Assembly: GCA_963854835.1 (NCBI GenBank)
Contig: OY978526.1
Coordinates: 90,675,846 to 90,739,845, forward strand
From: Megamerina dolium
Lineage: Eukaryota > Arthropoda > Insecta > Diptera > Megamerinidae
DNA: 64,000 nucleotides
Direction: 5' to 3'
Shown here in pieces: positions 46,989-63,978 of this stretch (position 1 is its first letter; each line of letters starts with the position of its first letter). The notes beneath the pieces were generated by a model. That model saw nothing but the letters and a program-made list of their open reading frames with translations, made no database searches and had not been told where the DNA came from. A program made the translations under genes and the position numbers.

Positions 46989-49900
46989 ATGTCAGATGCT
47001 AATAACGACACCGCATCACAGCCCCCACAACAACAACGTGAAAATGGCAAAGAACGTTCCACATCAACGGAAGAGAAGGAAATCCCACGTGAACCCGCAT
47101 TAGTATGCAAAGACATTAATGTGAGTACAATCATGCACATATACATACTACGAATTGAACACAAATAACAACAGACCAAATGTAACGTCACAAAATTGTT
47201 GAGTATTATTAGGTTAATTACGTTTTCATTTCTCAATCAGCTGTTGATGAAATTTTGTTTGTGACGTCACACATCTGTAATTTGTATGAATAAACAATAC
47301 TATATTGATACTCATATTATTAAATTCTAATCTCTCACTATTCCTCTCCCTAATTCACACACACACACACACACACACACAGTTAAAGACTGAATTGGAA
47401 AGCTTGGTCAAACTGCTTGATGGTAAAATTTCGAAAGAAGAAGAAACCTCAATGGAAGAATTGCATCAGTATTTGATCGAAGATGATGGCTCATGGGCAT
47501 TGGGTGACAATTTTTTGGTTTTCGTACAGCGTATTTTACGTGAGCCTGACTTCTCACCGGAAACACGTGTACATCTACTGCGTACATTAGCGTATGCAGC
47601 TCTTAAAGATGATGTTATCATTATACTGCATCAAGATCGGCGAGAGCATACACTAATGAATTTTGCTCAAGATATTGATAAGCATACCCCTGAGGAGCAA
47701 CAAGCTTTAGCGATGTTTGTAAGTAAAAATTTAGTAATTTTTTATAAAATTATAGATTGATTTATTTATTTATATTATTATTTTCTTTTTTTTTATAATT
47801 TTTAATTGTAGATTTGTAATCTATTTGAAAATGTAAGCCCCTCCGAATGGTTACTTTACATATCTGAATGGGATTATAATGGACAAACTTTATCGAATAT
47901 ACGAATTACAACAAAACTTGCCGTGCATTGTATACTTTCGAGTTGTCCACAATTGAAAAATATCGGTTCAATGATTCTATATAATATTGCTATTAAAGAA
48001 GTCAAGACAGTGGTAAGTACTTATCATCTTTGAGTTTATACCATGCATGAATGCAAGTATAAAACTTTTTTCTATACACACTTTAGGTTTTTGACGATGT
48101 TGCTGTTGAACTAGCAATGGCTATTTTACAATTTTTCCAAAATCCACCAGATGAGGAACAATTATTCCGCACACTAAAGGCTCTTGTACGATTCTTGGAG
48201 GTATGTTATGCTACAATTAACAAAACTCTTATTAAAATAAGCGAGCAAAATAATAGTGCTATTAGTCAAAACAGATTGGAAGGTAACGTAATGTTGGAAT
48301 CTGTGAAAATTAGATTTTCAACGGAGCGTATGTCAAAAAATGAGAATCATTCTCATTTCACTCAATCATATTTCTATTTTATATTATACCTAGCTATCTC
48401 CTTCCTACTTAGTCTACACGGGTCCGTAGCATATGGACATACATACGTTTTTTACACTACTTGACTTTACTTTCTGTTATTTTACGTGTTGACTAACAAT
48501 TATCCAGTAAACAGTAACAATTATCCAGTAAACAAATTTCTGAGAATTTGACAGCAATCGATCTCAAAGAGAAAAATATGCCAAAAAGTACAAGAACGCA
48601 AAACCAGCAAAAACCTGCAAGTTTCACGAACAGCTGATATTCCACTAAGTAAATTGCAATTGTTCATTTGCCTGTTAGTTTCTTTTGCTTATGATCAGCT
48701 GTTTTTCTTACTTGCAAGTCTTTACTGGTATAAATTTGTCCAGTAACAATTTGCAACTTCCCCTCAATATAAAATGTCATTTCGCTCTCTCAATTTCCCA
48801 TTCTTTGCAAGTTTTTTGAGTATGAGAACACCAAAACGTGATAGTTTATAACAATTATCACAAACTATTGCGTACGACAACACTCCTATTACCAGTAAAA
48901 ATTTGCAAGAATTATCACAGAGAGGAAATCATTTGCTCTCCCAATTTCCCTTCTTTTACTGGTTTTAGGCGTACGCGAACACATTTCCAATAAGAAATAG
49001 TAAAATTTGTAATAATTTGTAAAAACTATTACGTACGTTAACGGACCTAACGTCAGTTTCTTCAGCTTCTCGATTGTGGGCAATTGTTTTCATCTGAATT
49101 TTGGATGATATTCGACCACCAAAGCTAAGGCATTTGTTAACGAAAATTTGCAGCAATTTTTCTAGGCTATCTAACAACAGTCACGGTGTCACAGTCGTAT
49201 TTATATTGAAGAGCCTAACTTGCAAATTCATTTAGGTGAAGAAATTGTTTGTGAAATTACGAGAAGCTTCAGCAGGCCTTAGTAATTCTGTAGGAAATAA
49301 GTTCGAAGACGCATCCATATATTGAGACTATTCAACCATGGTATGAAAGGGGTTCAACAATTATATTTCTCTTGTTCTCTTATCTTTTTAATCGATTTTC
49401 AAGATTTTGAATTTGAAGTTTGCCGAAAAAAATGCTCTTTTATAGCTCTAAGAAGGACCTTTTGAACCATTCAATGCAACTTATGTAAAATACACCAATA
49501 TTTTAAACTTATAACACAATTGAATTATAATAATAAAACTGTACACTTTTCCAAAATATGGCACATTCGTTTCCTATAAATTTTGCCAAATTCAGTTCTT
49601 TTTTTTTGTGCTCAAAATTTGCCTAATTTATAAGTATTTCATTTAGTGCAGACTCTTTACTGTTTATCAAATTCACCTTTAATTGCTAAGTACTATTTTA
49701 GGTATGATAGCTCCAAGGCGTTATCTCCCGAATTAGATATTTTTTTCCCTTTTATCCTGTTTTATGTAGTCTATTAGGTCACTGGTATATTTCTAAAGGC
49801 CAGAGCCTTGAGGAAAAAACATCGTACGCAGAACTTTAAGAATTTCTAAAAATTTCTGCGAAAAAGTCATAAAATACAATAAACTAAAAATCATCTCAAT

Positions 49901-50112
49901 ATCTTCTATACAATATATTCTATTAAAAAATCGAATGCGTAACCCTCTATGAAAAAGTTAAAAAAATTATATTAATCTCTATTTTATAGGTATCACAAGA
50001 TGTTGGCGCTATTATTCAAATGATTGGACCACATCCGAAAAAATTCGCTGGCAAAAGTGCACGTGTGGATGAACTTGTAAAATTCATTAGCCGCAAGGTT
50101 CCTGAATTGTAA
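46989..50112 (+). CDS. PUL-domain (armadillo-like) protein
   Basis: Five exons give 301 residues: 46989-47120, 47383-47718, 47812-48012, 48087-48200 and 49990-50112, all in phase 0. The N-terminus is polar and glutamine/glutamate-rich (MSDANNDTASQPPQQQREN). The rest is helical and fits a PUL domain. The block NPPDEEQLFRTLKALVRFLE plus VSQDVGAIIQMIG and a closing VDELVKFISRKV matches the end of the PUL domain of PLAA, which binds p97/Cdc48. Unlike PLAA, no WD40 repeats or PFU domain are present. A role with p97 or ubiquitin handling is inference. The exon 2 acceptor follows a (CA)n run instead of a pyrimidine tract. An AATAAAA signal lies about 23 bp after the stop. Confidence 0.8.
47356..47382. 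repeat. (CA)n tract forming a 3' splice site
   Basis: A CA dinucleotide run of about 13 units ends in CACAG, which is the acceptor of exon 2 of the PUL-domain gene. Confidence 0.85.
48201..49989. other. Large intron 4 of the PUL-domain gene
   Basis: No coding sequence is supported. Two related segments lie in tandem, at about 48711-48884 and 48890-49045. They share CTCTC(T/C)CAATTTCCC, ACTGGT and CGTACG blocks, which suggests a duplicated or transposon-derived piece. Confidence 0.5.
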
Positions 50113-50330
50113 TAAGTTTGATGTTTGTGTGGGAGAATAAAACACACACACACACACAAAAATAATATAAATATAATTATTTCTTTCTTTTTTTTTTTAA
50201 TATATTTAATTCAACATATCAATTACAAAATAAATATTAAAGCATTTTTTACTCTTTGAAAATAAATTGTAAATGTTTCAAATGTACAACAAACCGATAC
50301 AAAGAATATCAGAATAATGAATGAATAAAT

Positions 50331-53300
50331 TTAAAAAACACCATCACTGCAACAGAGTTTAAAACAAAATGGAAAATTTGATTTGCCAGCACGTAATTGC
50401 AACCAATGTTTCTGATTCGAAACGAACATTTCTGATGGTAATTGAGTCTCTTGCATACTGCGACCATCTTTAAATAGAAAAAGAAAAAACAATGAATTTA
50501 AAAGATATATTTTGAAAATCAATACTCACCACTATCACTTCCAGATTTCTTATCGAATTTAGGTGATTGTATGATCGATATGATCTCATCTGGTTTACGC
50601 AATAATATTTTACCAACACCTTTGCACATACGCAACACTTCATGGTTACTCAATTTATCCAAATAATCCGATTCCAAGAGTGGACAACTTAATATCCATT
50701 CACGTACATCATCGAAATCATTTAGTAAACGTATCGCACCATTGATACTAAATTTAATACGTTTCTCATAGATATAATCCAACCAAGCTTCACATATAAT
50801 TTTCAATATTAATTTCAATATGACCATATCGCGTGTTGCTTTTATGACAGGTAAATATATTTCATCCAATACAAAAGTGACATAATTACTTTTCTCATTG
50901 TCACTGTACACACTTTGTTGCCAATAGGCTGCCGCTGGAAAGCATAGTGTAAAATTGGCCAAACTATATAAACGACATACAACCGATAATATTTGAACAC
51001 ATTCATCAGTGGTTTTCTATATAGAAAGTGTATAGAAAGAATTTTAAATAAAACATTATACAATTCAATGAACTAACCTTTAACTTATCAATATTGGCAT
51101 TGACCTCACATACTAATTTAGTACGCAATGCAACACAAACCAGCATAAGAATATCACTTAGATCGGCAGTTAATTTTGGCAATTTTATATTTGCAAACAC
51201 ATTCAAACAAATTCGAACATCATGTTCGAGTATTTGAAAAAATCTATCCATCTTCCATTCGCCACAAAGTAATTTAGCCTGTTCTGTAACCCATAGACGC
51301 ATCGAATGTACAGAGTGATCTGAAAGTAGTAAAAATAATTTGCTATTATTAGTGAAAAAAATATTTTAAAATTATTGAATATATAATTAAATATAATTTA
51401 ATTTGCAGACACTCAAGACTTTTCTGGAAACTCTGGAAAATATTTTCGAAATTTTTTAGGTTCTTCGAGAACACAATGAATAAATTTAAAGGATTTAAAT
51501 ATTCACCGTAATATTTACTAAGGTTAAGCTTCAATTTTTGATTTAATTAATGCTTAATTAAAATTAAAATAATTAAAATTAAATTAAATTAAATTAATTT
51601 AAATTAAAATTTGTTTACACTAGACGATTACACCATTTTAGTTTTCAATAATGTCAAAAAGGTTTTGTTTCTAATATCGTAATAAGTTTAAAATATTAAT
51701 TTTTTTTCAGAAATTAATTAAATATATTAACTAGAGCTCTTCGATTACTCGTTTAATCAAAACATAAATTATTCAATTAATAAGAATTTTGATTAATCAA
51801 AATACATTTACATTTTTAGTGTTTCTTTTGTTTTTGGAATATTCTTTGGAATTTTCATATTCGTACCTACTAGTATCAAAAGCTACTGTCTACTTTGTAT
51901 TGGAAAAAATATTATATTTTGATTAATCAAAATACCGATTTATCGAATAATTTCAATTATTGAATAATCAAAATCATTATTATTCGAATAAGTGAATAAT
52001 TTCTTTTTTAACAATTGATTAATAAAAAATTTTGATTAATCAAGTTGTTCTACTAATCGATTGTGATTAGCTCTAATATTAGCAGCAGAACACTCCATAT
52101 TTGTTCGTTTTTTCCATATTTGCTTAAAAAATGCTCTTTATTTTTGCGTTTCTAATCTTTTTGTAGTTTTTAGAAAATTTCGACGAATAATCCAGAAATT
52201 CACATTCCGTTAAATGAGGTAAAAATGGGGTAATGGGGTAATGTGGGGTAGTGCCAGGTATGTTCTTTTATAGATAAACGAATCTTTTTTTTTTTTGTTA
52301 TAAATGAGAAAAACTATATTGAAATTGAAAAAAAATGTTAATGACCAATAAAATTGAAATTGTTATTCATTTTCTCCTAATGAATATGAATCAGAAACGT
52401 ATATATTGACTAGTTTGGATACTCTTTTCGATTTACAAGTTGTTTCTAGTGGCTCTTTTTGTGGTACTCCATATTTTTTGTTTAGTTTTGATTAAATAAT
52501 TGAAAGATTTAGAAATTGAAGACTGACCTTAAAGTGCAGATTTCAGTACAGCAGTTTTAGGAAGCTTTCATTACAGCAGTTTGAAGGTTGCAAAATTTTA
52601 ATTAAAAAAAAGAGTGACAACACTAATTACCCCATTTTACGTTGAATTTTTTTTAACAGAATAAATAAGAATTGATATTGTTTAAATTTTGAAATTAAAA
52701 AATAAGCATTAATGACAATTACACCTTAAAATAATTTAACAAACCAATACGATGTAAAATGGGAATTTGTTCTGCGATCGGCAGCAGAGTTGAATTCATA
52801 ATGTCAGCATCATTAATAAAATAATTATTACTAAGATTAATTAAATTTGCAAACACAGTAATCCAAACAGTGCCAGTAGCTGTACCAAACTCCTAAAGTT
52901 AATAGATAAAAATAAATTTAATTAAATATTTACTCAGTACGATAGCTTTGAAATGGAATACAACAAAATAATATATTGTATAATGTGTATAAATAAATAC
53001 ATTACATTTTTTGGTGCCCCACAATATTGTTCCACCGAACTAATAACATTACTATTTTGAGTACATGCTGTGGAGATTAGTGTTAAACGAAATAGCTGAT
53101 CCCAAACATTATTGCAAACGAAATTTGTTAAAATTTCACCTATACCACGCAATGTTGAATATACTGGTTCAGGTATATCTATCAAATAGAAATCATAAGT
53201 TTATACATTTTTCTTTCGATATTAATTCAATATTTTCGTCGTAAAATCGAAAAAACAAAATATTCTGGGACCAAGATAAATTATCGAATTAATTTCGGTA

Positions 53301-56143
53301 TTCGATATGAAAAAGGGCATAACATAACATAAAAAATAAATTTGCTCAAATTACCATTAACATCATGCATACGCAACCAATTGCGTATGGAGTCGACATG
53401 TGATAGGGAGTAACAAGAAATGGGTGTATCAATCCACCAGAGTATGATGTGATCGAGTATGATGCCAACATAAGACCATATTAAACGCATCCCACGTGCA
53501 ATGTACACATTCAAATCCATGGCATTTGTTGCTGCACCTACAAATGTACATTTTAAGAAATTTTATTCAGCTTATATAGATTTTTTAAAGCTCTCTTTTT
53601 TATATACGCAGTGTTTTATTATAAGGTCTAGTAAAATGAAATCCATTATTTTTGCATTAAATTGAAGGTTTTATTTAGCATAGTAAAAATGATCCGATTT
53701 AGGTCAAATATGCAACGTTTTGTTCGATAACTTGTTACCATTTTGAAGGTAATTTTACACCGCCACTCTCATAGAAACCCTCATCCCTATTGGCAAAAAA
53801 CTGGGACAGTCGAATTTCACTTGACGCAAATTTTTCACCAGCAAAATCATTCGCCATAGACAGGAACAGGGAGTAATCACTTGGTTCCAGATCCGGACTA
53901 TAAGGTGGATGCATAAGAACCTCCTAACCAAGCTTCCGGAGCTTTTGGCGAATCACTATAGATGTGTGTGGCCTGGCGTTGTTCTAATGGAACACAATTC
54001 CTCTCCTATTGGCCAAATCTGGCCGCTTCTGGGCGATTGCTTCCTTCAGACGGTCCAATTCTTGACAGTACGCGTTCGAATTAAGAGTTTGGCCGTAGGG
54101 GAGCAGCTCATAGTAGACGATTCCCACGCCAATTCCACCAAACACATAGCAAAACCTTCCTGACCGACAATCCTGGCTTGGCCACCGTTTACGCCGGCTC
54201 ACCGCGATTCGACCACGACCGTTTTCGCTTGACGTTGCCGTAAGTGACCCACTTTTCATCACCAGTAACCATCCGCTTCAGAAATGGATCGATTCAGCAG
54301 CGATTCGCAGATGGAAATTCGGTCCATGAGATTTTTTTTTTTTGCGTAATCTCTTGTGGCACTCATACATGGAGCATTTTTTTGTATCCAGCCTTATTTA
54401 AATAGTTCCAAACGATTTTTTGTGCAATGTTTAGCTCTTGGTCAATAGAAACAGTTCTTACATGACGGTCAGACTCGACGATTTCTATTATTTTATCGAT
54501 ATTTTCGATAATTGGGCTTCCAGAGATTGGTGGATCTTTGACATCAAAGTTGCCGGAACGGAATCTACGAAACCAAAATTGCACGTGATTGGCTGTTACA
54601 GTATCAATGCCATAAACACTATTCCCATTTTAAGCCATCTGGCTTGCGTCTTCGCCTTTATCGAAGAAAAACTAAAATATGGCGTGTTTTCTCTTTACTG
54701 GTGTCCATCTTTGACGCATGCTCAAACAATACTGAGTCAGTCAAGCAATCACAAAACTGTCTGAAAAGTTTATTTAGTATGAAATCCTATCTTTCTAGCA
54801 CCATCTAGCGTAATCCGATCGCACTTATACAACGCGAGATACAGATTACTAAAGCCATCTATTGGAAAAATAATGGATTTCTTTTGACTGCACCTGATAT
54901 ATCGTTAATTTCACTTTTTATCGATTATCGAAATCGATCGAAAATGATATTCAGAAAATCAAAAATAATTAATATTACTTTTATACACCTACCAAATATT
55001 GTGGGACATATTTCATGAGCTTTTGCTATTAGTTGTGCAATAAATGTGCGTTCTTTTTGTAAAAAATGTTCGGTATGCTTATTGCGTAAACCGCTAACTC
55101 CAACAACAGCAACATCAATACCATTATCATCAGCTAGTCCAGTAGTCAATTGATATTCATCAGCAAAATCACGTTGAGTATCGTAGTATTGTTGATATTC
55201 GCCATCACCAGCAATATTCAATGTAAGTATACGTAATATTTCTAAACTGGAAGAATTCGAATCATCATGCTCATGCCATGCATCATGTTCACCCATATTG
55301 AAGAGGCCAAACATTAAATCCAATGCATTTTGTTCGACACGGGTCTGTGAGATGAGCTTCAAATGGTGTTCAGTGTATGAAAGAAAAAGTGGGTGGGTAA
55401 ATTGAATATATACGTGTGAAAATTTGCTGCTCACTTGTAGAACATAAGCAAAATCAACCGTTTTGAAAGGTAATAACAGTGATGGATATACATTACTGCA
55501 TACATTTGCATTTAATTCACTATCTTTAGGATTTTCTGGTGCGCTCATATCATTGTTAATCAATCCACTGTTGCATTTATTATAAATGTGCGTTATTTGC
55601 AGTGCCCAATTAAGCCATAACTCCGATTGCATTGACTTGCGCAGCAAATAACTCAACTGCAATACAATTGGATAGTGTAAAACGTCCACATATATTGTAT
55701 ATATCATATTTCTCCTACCGTTCTTTTTAGCACAAAAGTCAATTGATAAAATCGTCGATCATTTAGTTCCATAATTTGATTAAATTTTCGCATTAACAAT
55801 GCATTATATGGACTGCGTTTAATTTTCTTCGATAACGATTGAAAATCTCGATTATGTGACTCATCCTTAAGATGCCAATATTGTTCGACAATTTTTTCAC
55901 ATTCCTCCAATATGGTGCCCTTTAAAGATTGAAATTCTATTATTTTTATATGAATTCCCGTAGATACTAAATGCATGGCGTACAATGCAGTCCACTTACG
56001 TGTTCACTATAGATATCAATTTTAACATCGATAACAATACGTTTGGTAATTCGTCGCAATTCTTTACCCAATTTACTGATTTCCACAAAAGTATGCATTG
56101 ATTGTGATTTATTGCGACAGTACCATTTCGGTGTGGAAGCCAT
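50331..56143 (-). CDS. CCDC142-like protein
   Basis: Nine exons on the - strand give about 792 residues: 56143-56000, 55919-55719, 55656-54993, 53537-53355, 53178-53006, 52892-52745, 51319-51078, 51016-50530 and 50467-50331. Most borders are clear GT-AG sites with matching phase. The exon 6 end uses a weak GTTTGT donor, chosen because it fits the phase-1 start of exon 7 (HRI/DHSVHSMRLW); a better GTGTAA donor at 52724 would break the frame. The C-terminal half (RLWVTEQAKLLCGEW..., ILKIICEAWLDYIYEKRIKF, SINGAIRLLNDFDDVREW) resembles the CCDC142 family, whose function is unknown. Human CCDC142 is about 750 residues. Intron 3 is expanded by a mariner. It lies tail to tail with the PUL gene. Confidence 0.78.
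53620..54898 (-). mobile_element. Mariner family M, near full-length but broken (copy 3)
   Basis: This is the most complete copy of the family (about 1.28 kb), with inverted ends containing AATCCATTATTTTT. Pieces on the - strand include FRRFRSGNFDVKDPPISGSP, IVESDRHVRTVSIDQELNIA and GGIGVGIVYYELLPYGQTLN. Frameshifts and stops separate them. It lies within intron 3 of the CCDC142-like gene in the same orientation. Removing it would leave an intron of about 180 bp. Confidence 0.9.
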
Positions 56144-56559
56144 CTTTTTTCTATACACTTATTGTCTCGCCAATACTTAAATGTGGAAATGGAAATGAGA
56201 GCAAATACAGAATATTATAATAAAATGTGTGTTGTTAAATCGATGCAAAGCAGCTATTACTGTAGAATAATAAGGTCCTACATACGTACAAATCAAAATA
56301 CATTTACCTAGCAACCAATGATTTCTTAACATATCATTTGGCACCGTATTGCAGCCAAATCTGAAAAGTGCGACGGATTAGAAATCAATTCGTACCCCAT
56401 TTCAATGATTTTTCACATTACAAACAGCGGCTTGTGAGCTGGTGCATGGTCTTGCAAAACCTCAAATTTATCCGCCCATTGAAATCTTTTGTCTTTAATT
56501 TCTTGATTTAAACCGTCCAATAATGAGGCATAATATCGCGCCTGCTATTTTTTTTTTTC
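56144..56559. other. Upstream region of the CCDC142-like gene
   Basis: No gene was seen. It should contain the promoter of the - strand gene, but no TATA box stands out. Confidence 0.5.
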
Positions 56560-56800
56560 TCTTTTCCAAGTTAGTTAATGGACACTATTCCATGCGTAGC
56601 CCAAAAAAACTGGCAAGTTCTCCTGTACTTGGTCTTTCCATCGACGGTTAGGTCTGCCCCTTCTGCATCCGGAAGCAGCGGGTTCCGAATATAACACCTT
56701 AGTCGGAGTGTGTTCTTCCATTTGCTCGACATAACGTAGCCGACGCAGCCACTGAATTTTGATGTGCTTTACCATGTCGGGGGAGAGATGCAAACTCTCT
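56560..56800 (-). mobile_element. LINE C-terminal fragment
   Basis: The - strand frame reads HIKIQWLRRLRYVEQMEEHT, then SGCRRGRPNRRWKDQVQENL. This is the typical end of arthropod endonuclease/RT LINE proteins (W-x-GH-x-x-RM ... RRGRP-x-x-RW). Confidence 0.82.
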
Positions 56801-56929
56801 AAAAAAATGCCCCAAATCTAAAGTGAAACAGCATATGCCAATGGATGCATGGCCGTGGGGGTGCACAGTGTTAATATGCGAACTCAGAATACCTGCCGCA
56901 CTTCTGTTTTAAGCTAGGCTTCTCTTGGC

Positions 56930-57600
56930 AATCTGGCTCTATCAAGGGTGCCTTTTACTTATGTCCGAGTGGCGAGTTCGAAGCACAACGGAATTGAAGG
57001 CAAAGAAGTGGCGGACGAACTAGCGAGAGCTGGCTCGTCTTCTCCACTGAAAGGCCCAGAACCTTTCTGCGATATAAGCTGGGCATCGGCCAAAGCTATG
57101 ATAGAAAAACCTTACCACAACAAATACTAAATACAATGGATAAATTCGACAATTCTCCGCCAAGCGTAAAACCTAAACAGCTTTAATACAGCTTTTGACA
57201 GAATTAGTTTTAGCAGAACAAATCTACGCCTAATAACCGGCTATCTCTCAGGACATAAATGGTTCAAGTACCACCTCCACTAAATGGAATTATCCTCTGA
57301 CACGGAGTGTAGACTCTGTCTGGAGAGAGATGAAACATCGATCAACATATTTTGCGAATGCCCAGCCTTGGCTAGGCTTCGCTTCAATCATCACAAGTTC
57401 GACAAGACCAATTCTATATTTTATTAAAAAGGTAGAGGAGATTCTAGTGTCGTAGACGGGCCTGGGTACAAAAGACCTCTTATGCTCGCAGTGCCCATAA
57501 CACTTGTGGTTGGCCCTCAGAGATATCAGCCGTAGGGCTCATATCCTCTAACAGACTTCAGTCTGGTTTTGCATGGTCCAATTGATGAACAAGGATTTTG
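56930..57600 (+). mobile_element. LINE fragment (RNase H end and C-terminal tail)
   Basis: The + strand reads HNGIEGKEVADELARAG near 56990-57040, then after stops LRLITGYLSGHKWFKYHLH, and CRLCLERDETSINIFCECPA near 57310-57365. It is a dead 5'-truncated copy. Confidence 0.83.
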
Positions 57601-57629
57601 TTCTTGCTCCAACGTCATCCTCTCTTTTT

Positions 57630-58080
57630 ATTGATTGATTGATACTATGTCGGCATACAGTTCATACAGCTCATGGTTGTACCTTATTCGATACTCGCGA
57701 CCAACGCAAAAATCGTGCATAAGACTTTTCTCTCGAAAACTCCGAGCATTCTTTCATCTGAGGTGGAAATTGTCCGAGCTTCGGAGCGCCATATGTAAGG
57801 ATAGGCATTATGAGTCTTGTAGAGAGTGGTTTTCGTTTCTCGAGAGCGGGCTCGACTTCTCAATTGCTTACTTAGCCAAAAGTAACACCAGTTAGCAATA
57901 TCTCCAGGCTGACATCGTTGGTGGTGTTAATGCTGGTTCCAAGATAGACAAAGTCCTTCACTACTGCAAAAGCGTAGTTCTCAACAGTGACATGCTGTCC
58001 AAGACGCTGGGACTCTTTGTTTATTGACGCTAGGTACTTCGTCATGTCCTCGTTCACCGTAAGACCCATTCGACGCAAAT
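57630..58080 (-). mobile_element. Non-LTR retrotransposon fragment, same family as 35.6-36.3 kb
   Basis: The - strand reads MRRMGLTVNEDMTKYLASIN, then KDFVYLGTSINTTNDVSLEI, closely matching the 36.2-kb copy. It is truncated on both sides. Confidence 0.84.
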
Positions 58081-58084
58081 TGAA

Positions 58085-58740
58085 TCATCAAATTGAAATG
58101 AGGATTGATCCAAAAACGATTGTAATGGGCCACTAGACACGAGTCATTGATTTTCCATCATGACAATGCTCGGCCGCGTTACGTAAACCGTTAGAACCTA
58201 CCTGAAAAATTGCAGATGGTGCCGTAGCTCAGTGGTTAGTGTGTTGGCCTTCTGATCTGCAGGTCGTGGGTTCAATCCCCGGCTGAAGCATAACAAATTT
58301 AATATCGAAAAGATTTTTCTTTCGAAAGGTACCCACTTGTCGGCAAGCAATTGGCATTTCTTCCGGCAGTAACAACTTGCCATGGAAAAACTTCTAAAAG
58401 AACTCTGTGACAAAGCTCAGAAAAAGTGATGTCGCAAGAGTTCTGCCGTTCGGAACCAATTAAAATATAAGTAGGTCCCTTCTAAAACTGTCCAAAATTT
58501 AACACACACAACAGTAATGGAAGAGAAGCTCTGCCAAAGTCTTTTTCGGGGCTTATAAGTGCCACATATTTATTTTTTTTTTTATAAGTTTTACCCCACG
58601 CTTCCATACAACCACAACATTGCTTCTTCTGACTCCCACCTGTTTCGATCAATGCAGTGCAATACCTCGTCCGGAATAAGCTTCCATTCATTTGAAAATT
58701 TTCCTCATAGGAGGTCGCTTAAAAAATAATAATAATTTGA
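58085..58740 (+). mobile_element. Very degenerate mariner interrupted by a SINE
   Basis: Before the SINE the + strand reads IFHHDNARPRYVNR (second catalytic block, near 58149-58192). After the SINE it reads ASSDSHLFRSMQ (third-block region, near 58618-58655). Stops are present. Both halves fit one transposase order, so the SINE at 58213-58583 inserted between them. Confidence 0.65.
58213..58583 (+). repeat. Full-length tRNA-derived SINE
   Basis: The head has A box TAGCTCAGTGG (58225-58235) and B box GGTTCAATCC (58269-58278), spaced as in a tRNA gene and suitable for RNA polymerase III. The body continues to GTGCCACATATTTATTTTTT. It is about 365 bp and nearly identical in layout to the 41.1-kb copy. 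Confidence 0.9.
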
Positions 58741-59489
58741 ATAAAATATGTTCCACAAATTTTTTTGAATAACGCCTCAAAGTTAGACAAAAAACACAAT
58801 ATTTTTGTATATATATAGACTGTTTTTTATTTATTTTCATATTTTGTTTCTGTTGTTAAATCTTGAATAAACGAGATGTAAATATACAATACATTTTTCC
58901 ATCATCTTTTGCTATCACAATAAATTGTTACAATTATAGTGTCCATTTCTCATTTAGTTTTTAAGTTTTAAATTTCATCTGAAATATAGTATATGTATGT
59001 ATAATATATGTGTGTATATATATGTATAATCTGTTTTACGCTCTCTCGCACGCTTTTTTTTTACAATAAGTAAACTTAAAACAAATTTCTTTTGTTTTTT
59101 TTTCATTTGCTCTTCACGCTCTCTACTTTGCTTAGTTTTGTTGTTGTGTCTCTTATTATGCTTAACTGAATAATTTGCTTCCATCTTTTCACAGTGATTT
59201 GTTGTTGTTGTTGTTGTTGTTGTTGCTGTTTTCTTTATAGAAGAAGGATATAATTGTATTTGTTTTTGTTTTTTGAGTTTTCGCTCTTTTTGCATTTTTT
59301 CATTTTCTTCAAACATACAATACTTAAGAATATATTATATAATTATAGTAAATTATATGTATATATGATAATATAATAAGCAAATTACACATACTTATAT
59401 ATATATATATACTTTTGTGTGAGTGTATGTATGCATGTAAGTAGTGTATGTGTGTGTGTACTGATTTTGTAATCGTCATAATTGTGGCC
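58741..59489. other. 3' flank of winged eye, low complexity
   Basis: AT-rich DNA with (GTT)n near 59200-59224 and TA/GT runs near 58985-59030 and 59395-59460. This is probably the 3' UTR and trailing DNA of the - strand gene; a clear poly(A) site was not chosen. Confidence 0.5.

Positions 59490-63978
<4,489 letters not shown>

Noticed and set aside
58217..58290. A functional tRNA gene
   Set aside because: The tRNA-like part has good A and B boxes but continues into a SINE body, and the same sequence heads several other dispersed copies.
58975..59316. 113-codon lysine/threonine-rich frame on the - strand
   Set aside because: It is made of low-complexity GTT and T/A runs in the 3' flank of wge. 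No splice or homology support.
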